Source: Cyanobacteria bacterium SIG28 (lineage in GTDB: Bacteria; Cyanobacteriota; Vampirovibrionia; Gastranaerophilales; Gastranaerophilaceae). From it: 64,000 bases of DNA. The stretch is taken from contig SUTU01000004.1 in NCBI GenBank assembly GCA_015152525.1, forward strand, positions 1-64,000, written 5' to 3'. Positions 7,645 to 16,568 of the stretch are shown one piece after another. Numbering within the stretch: the stretch's first letter is position 1; the number at the start of each line of letters is the position of its first letter. Position numbers and translations under genes: made by a program. A model generated the notes under the pieces. It had not been told where the DNA came from. It saw only the letters and a program-made list of their open reading frames with translations, and ran no database searches.

Positions 7645-9933
7645 TTACATGCTAACTCTATCAGCAATTTCTTTCATTTTATGATCAGCCAATCTTGTAT
7701 CACCTTTAACACGAGAATATGATAAATAGCCGTTCATTCTGTCAATCTTAGTCAAATTTCTGCTTCCGCATTTTGGACAAACATCCATATTCAACTCTTC
7801 ATGACCGCAATCATCACAGTATGAAAGTGATAGGTTTACACCTTCATAAAATCCCATATCCATTGCTCTGTGAACAAGTGTTTCTACAGCTTTTGTATTG
7901 TATCCTAGAGGATATTTAACATATTGAATTTTTCCGCCATTCAATAAATCCCAAAATCTTTTTTCACAGTCTTGTTTTTCAATAGGACCGATATTTTCAC
8001 TAACGTGGCAGTGGAAACTGTTTGAAACATATGCTCTGTCTGAAACATTTTCTACAACGCCATATTTTTTACGGAATTGTTGAACTTGTAAACCGCAAAG
8101 ATTTTCAGCAGGTGTTCCGTAAAGTGCGTATAAATAACCGTCTGCTTCCTTAAATTCAGCAACTTTTTTGTTAATATATTCCATTACTTCGATTGCAAAA
8201 TTACCATCTTCAACCAATGATTTGCCGTTGTGAAGCTGTTGTAATTCATTTAGCGCTGTAATACCAAAAGATGCTGTAGCATACTTCATAAGCGGTTTAA
8301 TTTTGTCATGAATACCTAAATTACCACCCAAGAAACCACCTTCACAATATGCAAGAGGGTTAACAGAAGCCTTCATTTCTCCTAAGTATTCATAAGTTCT
8401 GATATGAAGTTGTCTGATGATTTCCATATAGTAATCAAGAACTTCGTAAAAATCTTTGCTTTCTTTTTTAGCCTTTGCATATATCATTGGTAAGTGTAAA
8501 CTGATTGCACCAATGTTGAAACGACCTACAAAAATTGGTTTGTCGTCTTCATCAGCAGGTTTCATTCCGCCTCTTTCAAACCAAGGAGATAGGAATGCTC
8601 TACAACCCATTGGTGAAACAACTCTTCCATATTTTTTGTACATTTCTGCAACATATCCTTCGCCGGTTAATGATAACCAGTCAGGATACATAGCTTTTTT
8701 AGAACATTCAATACCTGCATTGAATAAATCTTCAGAAATTTTGCCTGGTCCGTGTAAGTTCTCATCATATAGGAAAACTATTTTAGGGAACAATACAGGT
8801 TTTTTACATTCTTTTTTACCTTGACCGCCCATTCTGATTTTTAACATTGCTAAAGTAGCCATTTTTTCGTAAGGTTCTGTTCCTAAACCTGTTGTTACGG
8901 TAATAAACGGATAATCACCTCTTGAAGAAGCTACGGTATTGAACTTGTATTCCCAACCTTGGAAACCTTGTTCAAAATCTTTTTTAACATCGTCTAAAGC
9001 AATTTCTCTGGCTTTTTCAAAGGACAAACCTAAACACAAATACTTGTTATTTTGTCTTTCAAATGTTTTTTCAGCGTATGGCGCAAGAATTTTATCAACT
9101 TCCGGAATTGTAAACCCACCGTATTGTTGACTTGCTGCTGCCATAACAATATCACCGATTACATCAAACGCAACGTCAAGAGATTTTGGCTCATTGTACC
9201 ATAGGTTGCCCATTTCAAAACCGCCTTTAAGAACGTTTGAAACATCAAATAAACAACAGTTCATTGTATCACGTCTTGCTGACATGTCATGAATATAAAT
9301 GTAGCCATCTCTGATTGCTTGCAATTCGTCAACAGTTAAGAAGAATTTTTTGTATAATTCTTTGTTTAACTCGTTGAAAATTAACGAACGTTTTGTTGAT
9401 ACTAAGGTTGAATCTGCATTAGAATTTTCTTTGTCGCCAATGTACATAATTCTTTGTGATTCTTGGTAAACTTTGTCTAGCATATGTACGAAATCCTGTT
9501 TGTAATTTCTGTAGTTTCTATAACTAGCTGCAACTTGTGGGTATAAATGTTCAAGCGCACCTTCAACAAGGTTGTGCATATCTGCAATAGATATTTCTTC
9601 CTTGTTCATCTTTATAATATTATTATCAACGAAGTTGCATATCTCTTTCAAGTCCCCCTCTGTTAAATTAACAAGAGCTCTTGTTGCAGATTTTGTAACA
9701 GCCTTAATAATCTTACTATTGTCAAATGGTTCTGAAGTACCGTCTTTTTTAATTACAAATACGGGTTTGGTTTTTATTGGGGTTACTTGTGCAACTTTTT
9801 GTATATCTTGTTGCATATTAAATTTAGGAACTTGTGAAGAAAGTTCATTAGGTACAGTAGCACCTTTAAGCTCTGATGTAGTTTTTGAGGCAAATTCTAC
9901 TATATTTCTTTCCTTATTCAAACTATTTTGCAT
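7645..9933 (-). CDS. nrdD: Anaerobic (class III) ribonucleoside-triphosphate reductase
   Basis: A 762-aa glycyl-radical enzyme that makes dNTPs from NTPs without oxygen. An N-terminal ATP-cone (PVFVIKKDGTSEPFDNSKII) gives allosteric control. The catalytic barrel follows, then a C-terminal zinc site with paired cysteines (CDDC and CPKC) and the radical loop RMNGYLS, with the radical glycine at about residue 735. Most NrdD proteins have a Cys or Val before GY; Asn here is a variant. The start was set at the ATG after AGGAGG. The activase gene nrdG is not adjacent. The enzyme implies an obligate or facultative anaerobe. Confidence 0.96.
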   Translation of the reverse strand: MQNSLNKERNIVEFASKTTSELKGATVPNELSSQVPKFNMQQDIQKVAQVTPIKTKPVFVIKKDGTSEPFDNSKIIKAVTKSATRALVNLTEGDLKEICNFVDNNIIKMNKEEISIADMHNLVEGALEHLYPQVAASYRNYRNYKQDFVHMLDKVYQESQRIMYIGDKENSNADSTLVSTKRSLIFNELNKELYKKFFLTVDELQAIRDGYIYIHDMSARRDTMNCCLFDVSNVLKGGFEMGNLWYNEPKSLDVAFDVIGDIVMAAASQQYGGFTIPEVDKILAPYAEKTFERQNNKYLCLGLSFEKAREIALDDVKKDFEQGFQGWEYKFNTVASSRGDYPFITVTTGLGTEPYEKMATLAMLKIRMGGQGKKECKKPVLFPKIVFLYDENLHGPGKISEDLFNAGIECSKKAMYPDWLSLTGEGYVAEMYKKYGRVVSPMGCRAFLSPWFERGGMKPADEDDKPIFVGRFNIGAISLHLPMIYAKAKKESKDFYEVLDYYMEIIRQLHIRTYEYLGEMKASVNPLAYCEGGFLGGNLGIHDKIKPLMKYATASFGITALNELQQLHNGKSLVEDGNFAIEVMEYINKKVAEFKEADGYLYALYGTPAENLCGLQVQQFRKKYGVVENVSDRAYVSNSFHCHVSENIGPIEKQDCEKRFWDLLNGGKIQYVKYPLGYNTKAVETLVHRAMDMGFYEGVNLSLSYCDDCGHEELNMDVCPKCGSRNLTKIDRMNGYLSYSRVKGDTRLADHKMKEIADRVSM

Positions 9934-10338
9934 CGATACGTAACCTCCTAATTTAATACGATACAAAGGTTAGCTATTCTATTTCGTATTATTACTTATA
10001 ACTATCCTTTAATAAGAGAATAACATTCTCTTCCCCAAAATTTATCCACTAAATTAATGATAATTCAAACCAAATTTTATATCAAGAATTTCACAAAAGT
10101 ACACAAACCCTGAAACTCAATAAAATCAATAACTTTACTTTTCTCAACATTCTTAACATTGTTACGATTTTTTCATGAAAAATCATGCAAAAAATAATAA
10201 AATTTTGAAAACACTTTATGGGTGTAATTTTGACAATATTTGCATAAAAACAATCACTTTAAAAAAGCCATGCCTTGTCATGGATAAATCGAAAAAAGAT
10301 TATTTTTATATTAAAATTCATGTAGAGGGAATATATGT
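9934..10338. other. 405-bp divergent intergenic region
   Basis: An AT-rich spacer between the divergent nrdD and TPR genes, which must hold both promoters. A TTGACA lies at 10229, but I find no matching -10 at proper spacing. A small palindrome, CCATG-6 nt-CATGG, is near 10268. I looked for paired NrdR-type boxes upstream of nrdD and did not find a convincing pair. No ORF with an SD is seen. Confidence 0.5.
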
Positions 10339-10827
10339 ATGAATGATTATAAATATTATTTAGATCAAGCGATTTTTGATATTCAAGACGGGCATTATCA
10401 GTTAGCGATAGAAAAACTTGATGAGTCGTTAAATATTAAAAATGATTGGGAAATTCCTTATTTTTACAGAGCGGTAGCAAATCAAGCTCTCGAAAATTTT
10501 GACGATGCGATTTTGGATTATACTAAAGCCTTGCAGTTAAATGAAAAGATGACTGATGCTTATTATAACAGAGCTAAAATACTTCTATCTCGTAAAGATA
10601 TTGAAAATCCTGATTTTAACAGAGCTATAGCAGATTTAGAAAAAGCGCTGGAACTTGATCCTAATTTTGTTGAAGCACTTTATGCAATGGGTGCGGCGCA
10701 AAAAAAGGTTGAAAATTATCATAAAGCTTTAGAGTATTTAAACAGAGCTGTGGAATTGAATCCTGATTTTATTCATGCCAAGGCTTTGCAGAAGTTAATA
10801 TTAACAAAATATCTTAATAAGCTTTAA
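10339..10827 (+). CDS. Tetratricopeptide repeat protein
   Basis: A 162-aa protein made of about four TPR units, for example WEIPYFYRAVANQALENFDD, AYYNRAKILL, FVEALYAMGAAQKKVENYHK and ALEYLNRAVELNPDF. There is no signal peptide or membrane segment, so it is probably a cytoplasmic scaffold mediating protein-protein contacts. The partner cannot be inferred. AGAGGGA lies upstream of the chosen ATG. It is followed 78 bp later by an acyl-CoA synthetase gene with its own SD. Confidence 0.85.
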   Translation: MNDYKYYLDQAIFDIQDGHYQLAIEKLDESLNIKNDWEIPYFYRAVANQALENFDDAILDYTKALQLNEKMTDAYYNRAKILLSRKDIENPDFNRAIADLEKALELDPNFVEALYAMGAAQKKVENYHKALEYLNRAVELNPDFIHAKALQKLILTKYLNKL

Positions 10828-10905
10828 TTTATTGACAAAAAAGCTTGTGCGACGTAAACTGGTTAAGTATTTAGAGTTTATTATAACAATGTGTGGAGTT
10901 AAGAG

Positions 10906-12579
10906 ATGGGATTAAGAAAAGACAACATTTTGCAATTTTTAGAAGATAGGACAAAAGATTACTCAGAAAGGGTTGCTCTTGGAATTAAGACAACTTTGGG
11001 TTGGGAAGAATTTACATACAGCGGTTTGGGTATGATGTCCAGAAAACTTGCGCACTACCTTATGAATGTTTTAGAGGTAGAGAAAGGTGAAAAGCTGGCT
11101 ATTCTTTCAGAATCAAAACCTGCTTATGGTGCTTGTGTGTTTGCATCGGTTTTATCAGGTATGGTAACTGTTCCTTTGGATATAAAATTAACTGAATTTG
11201 AATTAGAATCAATTTTGTCAGATTGCTTACCTACAACGATGTTAGTTTCTAAGAGTTATATTGAAACAGCTAAAAAATTACAGCAAAAAATAACTTCGAT
11301 TAAACACATTTTGGTTATGGATGAGCCGACATATGGCATGGATTTACAAAGCATTTATACTTTGCCCGATAATTATAATTGCAAATGGCGTCATAGAAGC
11401 TCTAAATCTACAGCTTTAATAATTTATACATCAGGTACTACAGGTGCACCAAAAGGTGTTGAAATTTCTTTCAAGAATATGTTCTCTCAATTGCATGCCG
11501 TTCAAAAACCATTGGAAGCAATTTTACCTTATAAAAAAGTTAATGTTCTTTCAATATTACCTATGAACCACTTATTCGAGATGACAGTAGGTTTTTCTAT
11601 ATTCTTAAATTTAGGATTTTCAATATACTATGCAAAAAGCTTAAAACCTAAAGATATTTTGGGAATAATGCGTGAAAAAGGTGTAGAGTTTATGATTGTT
11701 GTACCTGCATTTTTAAAGCTTTTAAAAACAGGTATTGAAACAGAGCTTTCTGCATCACCTAAATTTGTTCAAATCATGTTCAAATTAATGTTTAATTTAG
11801 CTAAGTTTATACCGTTCTATGGTATTAAGAAAATGATGTTCAAAAAAATTCATGATAAATTTGGCGGACATTTTATGGGATGTATTTCCGGTGGTGCGCC
11901 TTTAGATGTTGAAGTTGGTAGATTTTTTGAAACTATAGGTATAAAAGTTTATCAAGGTTATGGACTTTCTGAAACCAGTCCTGTTGTTGCCGTTAACTAT
12001 GATAAGCGTCATGACATTGCATCAGTTGGCAGACCTTTACCTGGGTTTGAAGCAAGAATAGATAAGGAATCCGGCGAATTATTGCTTAGAGGTGATTCTG
12101 TAATGAAGGGTTATCATAATCAACCTGAAATGACAGCTGAGGTTATTGATTCTGACGGCTGGTTGCATACAGGTGATATTGCGAAAATAACTCGTGATGG
12201 TCATATTTATATTACCGGTAGAATTAAAAATATGATTGTTTTATCAGGCGGTAAAAAGGTATTTCCTGAAGAGGTTGAGGCAGTTCTTGAAAAAAGTCCT
12301 TATTTTGCAGAAGTTTGCGTATTAGGCATGAAACGCACTTTTGGTGCTAAAGACGGAACTGAAGAAGTTGTGGCAGTTATTGTTCCAAGAGATGATTTTG
12401 CAGCAAAATACGATTGGGAAACAGTAGAAAAAATGGTTAGAGAAGAAGTTAAAAAATTATCTTTGCAGTTAACTTCTTATAAACGACCTGTAAATATTGT
12501 AGTTCATAAAGAACCGCTTCCTAGAACTACAACAAGAAAAGTTAAAAGAAAAGATGTAAGAGAGTTAGTAAAGGTTTAA
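10906..12579 (+). CDS. Long-chain acyl-CoA synthetase-like AMP-forming ligase
   Basis: A 557-aa member of the ANL superfamily, which activates a carboxylate (usually a fatty acid) as an acyl-adenylate and then passes it to CoA or an acyl carrier. The P-loop motif is YTSGTTGAPKGVE (about residue 175). The A5-type motif is YQGYGLSETSPVV, and WLHTGDIAK and GRIKNMIVLSGGKKVFPEE mark the hinge and C-terminal domain. The catalytic Lys region is RTTTRKVKRKDV at the end. Substrate chain length cannot be read. It is a stand-alone gene with GGAG upstream and a strong terminator after it. Supplying activated fatty acids to phospholipids is the likely role. Confidence 0.88.
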   Translation: MGLRKDNILQFLEDRTKDYSERVALGIKTTLGWEEFTYSGLGMMSRKLAHYLMNVLEVEKGEKLAILSESKPAYGACVFASVLSGMVTVPLDIKLTEFELESILSDCLPTTMLVSKSYIETAKKLQQKITSIKHILVMDEPTYGMDLQSIYTLPDNYNCKWRHRSSKSTALIIYTSGTTGAPKGVEISFKNMFSQLHAVQKPLEAILPYKKVNVLSILPMNHLFEMTVGFSIFLNLGFSIYYAKSLKPKDILGIMREKGVEFMIVVPAFLKLLKTGIETELSASPKFVQIMFKLMFNLAKFIPFYGIKKMMFKKIHDKFGGHFMGCISGGAPLDVEVGRFFETIGIKVYQGYGLSETSPVVAVNYDKRHDIASVGRPLPGFEARIDKESGELLLRGDSVMKGYHNQPEMTAEVIDSDGWLHTGDIAKITRDGHIYITGRIKNMIVLSGGKKVFPEEVEAVLEKSPYFAEVCVLGMKRTFGAKDGTEEVVAVIVPRDDFAAKYDWETVEKMVREEVKKLSLQLTSYKRPVNIVVHKEPLPRTTTRKVKRKDVRELVKV

Positions 12580-12601
12580 TCTTAAATCTTAAAGAGAGCT
12601 T

Positions 12602-12639
12602 AACGGTTGATTAGATTATTCTAATTAACCGTTTTTTTT
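12602..12639 (+). terminator. Strong Rho-independent terminator
   Basis: Arm AACGGTTGATTAGA pairs over 14 bp (one G-U) with TCTAATTAACCGTT around a 4-nt loop and runs straight into eight T residues. It ends the acyl-CoA synthetase transcript and separates it from the convergent Cys-cluster gene. Confidence 0.93.
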
Positions 12640-12671
12640 GAGTGATGTGGGTTTAGGGTACAATACTTAAT

Positions 12672-13064
12672 TTATTTTTTTAAATAGCTTTCAAAACTTT
12701 TATCTTCAACTTTGTACCCGCAACCTTCGTGAAGTTTACCTGGGTAGCCGATTTTGGTTGCCGGATATTTTTTACACATTCTTAAGCGTTTGTCGTAAAC
12801 AGAACAAAGTCCTTCTTCCGTTACATATTTGCAGGCAAAAATTAAATTCCCTTCAGGATCTTTGCCTCTGATATAAAATCTTCGATATGCAGGAAACAAA
12901 AATTGCATTATTTTAAAATCAGTTGTCGTATATGTATCAAAGCTGTACATATATCTGCAACACTTCCCGCATTTTAAACAGCTTCCGGTGATTTTGTACT
13001 CCATTTTTTCGGGTACAAAATATGAAAGAAATTCATTTTTAATTGTTTCTAAAAAACTTAACAT
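12672..13064 (-). CDS. YkgJ-family cysteine-cluster protein
   Basis: A 130-aa protein with the YkgJ/CxxCxxCC signature CLKCGKCCRYMYS and a second set of cysteines (CKYVTEEGLC, RMCKKYPATK), a pattern predicted to bind a metal or Fe-S centre. The function of the family is not settled. A start 24 codons upstream (13136) is possible. I prefer 13064 because a fair promoter (TTGTTT, 17 nt, TACTAT on the - strand) lies inside that longer N-terminus, and the longer start would leave only 12 bp to the divergent PBP gene. Neither start has a good SD. Confidence 0.75.
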   Translation of the reverse strand: MLSFLETIKNEFLSYFVPEKMEYKITGSCLKCGKCCRYMYSFDTYTTTDFKIMQFLFPAYRRFYIRGKDPEGNLIFACKYVTEEGLCSVYDKRLRMCKKYPATKIGYPGKLHEGCGYKVEDKSFESYLKK

Positions 13065-13148
13065 ATTATTTTTATTTGATAAAATATTGTTATGACTATT
13101 TAATATAGTATCTGTTTTGTGTGAAAAAAACAACATGAGGGGATATGA

Positions 13149-15368
13149 ATGAAATCATATACTGTGCCTAAAAGGAGAAGCTCAAAAAAATCAAAAAGAA
13201 TTACCTTTGAAAATAAGGTTTTAAAATTTATAACCTATATTCTTGTTTTTGCAATAGGTGTAGGATTGGCAGGCTTATTAGCTTTGAAATTATATTTAAT
13301 TTCTCTGCCGCCAATTAAAAATTTAAATAGTTTAAAGCCAAATATTGTAACAACGTTTTGCGCTAATAATGGTGAAGTAATAAAAACTTTTGCTGCATAT
13401 ACTTTTTCTAATGTTGAACTAAAAGAAGTTCCAAAACAATTAACACAGGCACTTATTGCAACAGAGGATAAGAATTTTTATAAACACCCTGGCTATGACA
13501 TGATTGGGCTTGGTCGTTCTATTGTTGCAAATATATTAGCAGGTAAAGTTGTGCAGGGTGCAAGTACTTTAACTCAGCAGTTGTCCAGAATTTTATTCTT
13601 ATCTAATGAAAAAACTTTTACAAGAAAAATTAAAGAACTTCAGGTTGCTGCTCAAATAGAAAAGACTATTTCAAAAGATAAAATTTTAGAGATGTATCTT
13701 AATAATGTTTATTTGGGTTCAGGTGCATATGGTGTTAAGAGTGCTGCTAAAATATATTTTGATAAAAGTTTGCACGAATTAAGTTTGTCTGAAATGGCGT
13801 TGATTGCAGGGCTTCCTCAAGCACCAAGCGTTTATTCACCATATAACAATATCGACTTGGCAAAAAAACGTAGAAATCAAGTTCTTGGCAGAATGTATAA
13901 GATGAAATATATTGATAAGCAAACTTATGAATCAGCTAAAGCTGAGCAAATAAAGCTTTCAACAATGCCAAGAATGTACGCTACAAATAAAGCGCCGTAT
14001 TTTTGTGATTATGTTGTAAAAGAAATGCAAAAATTAGGATTTTCAGAAGATAATATTATCAATGGCGGTTATAAGGTAATAACAACATTAAATTACGATG
14101 CACAGTTAAAGGCGAATGAATCTATAATAAATAACCTTAATGCTTGGGGATTGAGGAATGATAAAAACCAAGCAGCTGTATTTTCCTACAGTCCTATAGA
14201 CGGCAGAATTTTAGTTTATGCAGGTGGAAAAGATTATTCAAAAAGTCAGTTTGATAGAGTTACTCAGTCTTTAAGACCTTCCGGTTCCGCATTCAAACCT
14301 TTCATTTATACTGCAGCAATTGAAAAAGGTTATTCACCAAATGACATGGTTGATGACTTACCGTATAAAATAGGTGATTGGACACCAAAGAATTATGGCA
14401 ATAAATACAGAGGTCCTATTCCGATTTACACAGCGTTGATGATTTCTTCAAACGTTTGTACTGCCAGATTAATGGATGCGATAGGAATCAGACCTGTAAT
14501 TCAAATTGCACGTGTAATGGGTATTTCTACACCTATTCCTTATGATTATACAATATCTTTAGGCTCTAATAGCGTTAAACTTTTTGAAATGACAAGAGCG
14601 TATGGTGTCTTTGCAAATGGTGGTTTTAGAGTGGAACCATATGCCATTGAGAGAGTAGAGTCTTCCAGAGGTACTATTTTATATGAAGCAAGAAAAACTA
14701 AAACAAGTAAGGTTCTAAATATAAATACAGCTGCAACAATGACAGCTATAATGCAAACAGTTATAAAAAACGGTACCGGACGTGCTGCTGATATCGGAAA
14801 ACCTGCAGCAGGAAAAACCGGAACTACTGATGACTGCAAAGATGCCTACTTTATAGGGTTTACTCCTGATGTAGTAACCGGTGTTTGGGTTGGTAATGAC
14901 GATAATTCTAAAATGGGCGAATTAACAGGCGGTACTGTTCCTGCAAAAATTTGGAAAGATGTTATGTTGGTTGCAACTGAACCATATGGAAAGTCTGAAT
15001 TTGAGTATCCGGAAATTGTTTTAAAACCGTTTAGAGCATCATCTGTTTCTGTTATTCCTCAGGAAGAAGCAAGAAAAGCATTTGAAGAACAGGAAGAAAA
15101 AGAGCGACTTGAAAAAGAAATGAAAAATAATCCGGATTATCAGTTGCAAATAAAACCGGATTCTATTAAACCGACTGAAGTTATTCCGCAGACTTTCTTT
15201 CCGATTAAAAAGAAAGAAAATTCAACAAATCCTGTATCTGTAGAAACTAAAATGCCGGTGAATGTTGAACCGCTTGCTTCAAAAACAATAGAGGTTAAAT
15301 CTGAGCGAGAAGAAGTTCAGACAGAACAGTTTGCGCCAATTCCGGTTGATACGACACCAATGGATTAA
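13149..15368 (+). CDS. Penicillin-binding protein 1A (bifunctional transglycosylase/transpeptidase)
   Basis: A 739-aa class A PBP that polymerises and cross-links peptidoglycan in the periplasm. A cytoplasmic basic start precedes one TM segment (about residues 30-55). The GT51 domain shows EDKNFYKHPGYD (with the catalytic Glu) and QGASTLTQQLSR. The transpeptidase domain shows S-x-x-K as SAFK (about residue 380), SSN in MISSNVC, and KTGT in AGKTGTTDDC. From about residue 630 the protein has a charged, Pro-rich tail of about 110 residues, longer than in typical PBP1A. GAGGGGA precedes the start. Confidence 0.95.
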   Translation: MKSYTVPKRRSSKKSKRITFENKVLKFITYILVFAIGVGLAGLLALKLYLISLPPIKNLNSLKPNIVTTFCANNGEVIKTFAAYTFSNVELKEVPKQLTQALIATEDKNFYKHPGYDMIGLGRSIVANILAGKVVQGASTLTQQLSRILFLSNEKTFTRKIKELQVAAQIEKTISKDKILEMYLNNVYLGSGAYGVKSAAKIYFDKSLHELSLSEMALIAGLPQAPSVYSPYNNIDLAKKRRNQVLGRMYKMKYIDKQTYESAKAEQIKLSTMPRMYATNKAPYFCDYVVKEMQKLGFSEDNIINGGYKVITTLNYDAQLKANESIINNLNAWGLRNDKNQAAVFSYSPIDGRILVYAGGKDYSKSQFDRVTQSLRPSGSAFKPFIYTAAIEKGYSPNDMVDDLPYKIGDWTPKNYGNKYRGPIPIYTALMISSNVCTARLMDAIGIRPVIQIARVMGISTPIPYDYTISLGSNSVKLFEMTRAYGVFANGGFRVEPYAIERVESSRGTILYEARKTKTSKVLNINTAATMTAIMQTVIKNGTGRAADIGKPAAGKTGTTDDCKDAYFIGFTPDVVTGVWVGNDDNSKMGELTGGTVPAKIWKDVMLVATEPYGKSEFEYPEIVLKPFRASSVSVIPQEEARKAFEEQEEKERLEKEMKNNPDYQLQIKPDSIKPTEVIPQTFFPIKKKENSTNPVSVETKMPVNVEPLASKTIEVKSEREEVQTEQFAPIPVDTTPMD

Positions 15369-15384
15369 TAATAGGAAGGTAAAG

Positions 15385-16272
15385 ATGAAAATAGATGATA
15401 TAAAATTAATTAACGGTGAAAACTTATTTCAAAATGCTACTATAGAATCAAATGACAAGACAATAGATTATGAAGTTAGTAAAAATCTTTCTTATGTTCA
15501 GATTTTGTCATTGATAAAAGGGCTAAATTTAATATCTGAATTTTATGATGTAAATGCAGCTTGTTCTATTAAAGGTTCCGGAATTTGTGCAGTTGCTTTA
15601 GGGCAATCTTTGGCAGATGCCGTGCAAAAGATTATGGATTCAAATCCGATTGACTTCATGTCTGCAGTGATTGTTGTATCTCAAGAAGTTGATAGTGAAA
15701 TTGCCAGATTTTTAAAAGAGTCAAATATAATTGCAGCACCAAAATTTACTAAAAATGCGATTGAATTTTTGGACTCACATAATATTAACTATGTAACAAT
15801 CAATACACCTCTAAAAGATTATAAAAATTATTTGTCTAATGATGTGAAAATAACTCCGTTAGGTACCTTAACTCAAACACCAAATTTGAGTGAACTTGAC
15901 AAAGATACTTTTAAGGTTGTTTCAAAACAAAAACCTACTGTTGAACAAATTGAAGATGCCGTTTTTGCTTGGAAAGTTGCAAAACACAATACTTCCCAAT
16001 CAATAGTTGTGGCAAAAGATTTGAAAACAACCGCTATATCTCAAGGACTGCAAACTGCATCGGTTGAATTTGCTCTTGATTATTCTTGTGATATGTCTAA
16101 GGATGCGGTTTTAGCTTCTGATATGCCAATAACATTGCACGATGTTAATGTTGCTTCTCAGGGCAGAATTTCAACAATTATAATACCTTTTGCGGACAAA
16201 GAAATTGTTGCGCAAGCTGATAAATATTCGATGTCAGTGATAACAACAGGCTTTACAAATATACTATATTAA
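15385..16272 (+). CDS. Degenerate PurH-like protein (AICAR transformylase fold only)
   Basis: A 295-aa protein resembling the C-terminal AICAR transformylase half of PurH, which adds a formyl group in purine synthesis. Family landmarks include FAWKVAKHNTSQSIVVAKD, then DAVLASDMPITLHD and the closing SVITTGF. The N-terminal IMP cyclohydrolase domain is absent. The usual KHxNPCG active-site segment is replaced by CSIKGSGICAVALG (residues 60-73), losing the Lys-His pair, so transformylase activity is doubtful. The start was chosen at the ATG after AGGAAGG, 16 bp after the PBP stop, suggesting co-transcription with PBP1A. It may be a regulatory or repurposed paralogue. Confidence 0.72.
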   Translation: MKIDDIKLINGENLFQNATIESNDKTIDYEVSKNLSYVQILSLIKGLNLISEFYDVNAACSIKGSGICAVALGQSLADAVQKIMDSNPIDFMSAVIVVSQEVDSEIARFLKESNIIAAPKFTKNAIEFLDSHNINYVTINTPLKDYKNYLSNDVKITPLGTLTQTPNLSELDKDTFKVVSKQKPTVEQIEDAVFAWKVAKHNTSQSIVVAKDLKTTAISQGLQTASVEFALDYSCDMSKDAVLASDMPITLHDVNVASQGRISTIIIPFADKEIVAQADKYSMSVITTGFTNILY

Positions 16273-16300
16273 ATGTTTTTTAATATATTTTCCATTTAAC

Positions 16301-16329
16301 TTGACAACCTATATTAGGTTGTGTATTAT
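16301..16329 (+). promoter_or_regulatory. Consensus promoter with palindromic operator in the spacer
   Basis: TTGACA (16301-16306), a 17-nt spacer and TATTAT (16324-16329) form a near-consensus sigma-70 promoter. The palindrome CAACCTA-TAT-TAGGTTG (16305-16321) fills most of the spacer and overlaps the end of the -35 box, the classic position for a repressor. The predicted start site is near 16336. Confidence 0.75.
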
Positions 16330-16356
16330 ATTAAATTGTAGATGGTTGGAAAATAT

Positions 16357-16548
16357 ATGAAAAAAATTACAGAAATTGAGGAAAAACTAAATTTAACAAT
16401 AGGAATTCTTGATTTAATGAGAGCTTATTGTGAAGTGAATGCAGGGCAATCCGATAAAATACCCACACTAATCCCGACTTTAGATTTAGTGTTGGGTATT
16501 CAAAAAACACTCATGAATGATATAGAGCCACTGGTTAAAGTAAATTAA
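16357..16548 (+). CDS. Small hypothetical protein under an operator-controlled promoter
   Basis: A 63-aa helical protein (MKKITEIEEKLNLTIGILDL...) with no recognised domain, signal peptide or membrane segment. The in-frame ATG at 16342 is too close to the predicted transcription start (about 16336), so the second ATG at 16357, which has GGA upstream, was preferred. The strong promoter and palindromic operator directly upstream suggest a tightly regulated single gene. It ends 20 bp before the convergent gdhA. Function unknown. Confidence 0.6.
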   Translation: MKKITEIEEKLNLTIGILDLMRAYCEVNAGQSDKIPTLIPTLDLVLGIQKTLMNDIEPLVKVN

Positions 16549-16568
16549 TCTCGTTGCATTGTTTGATT

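Noticed and set aside
9934-10338. NrdR boxes ahead of nrdD
   Set aside because: I found no pair of matching 16-bp palindromes at helical spacing.
10828-10905. Promoter from TTGACA at 10832
   Set aside because: No acceptable -10 lies 16-18 nt downstream.
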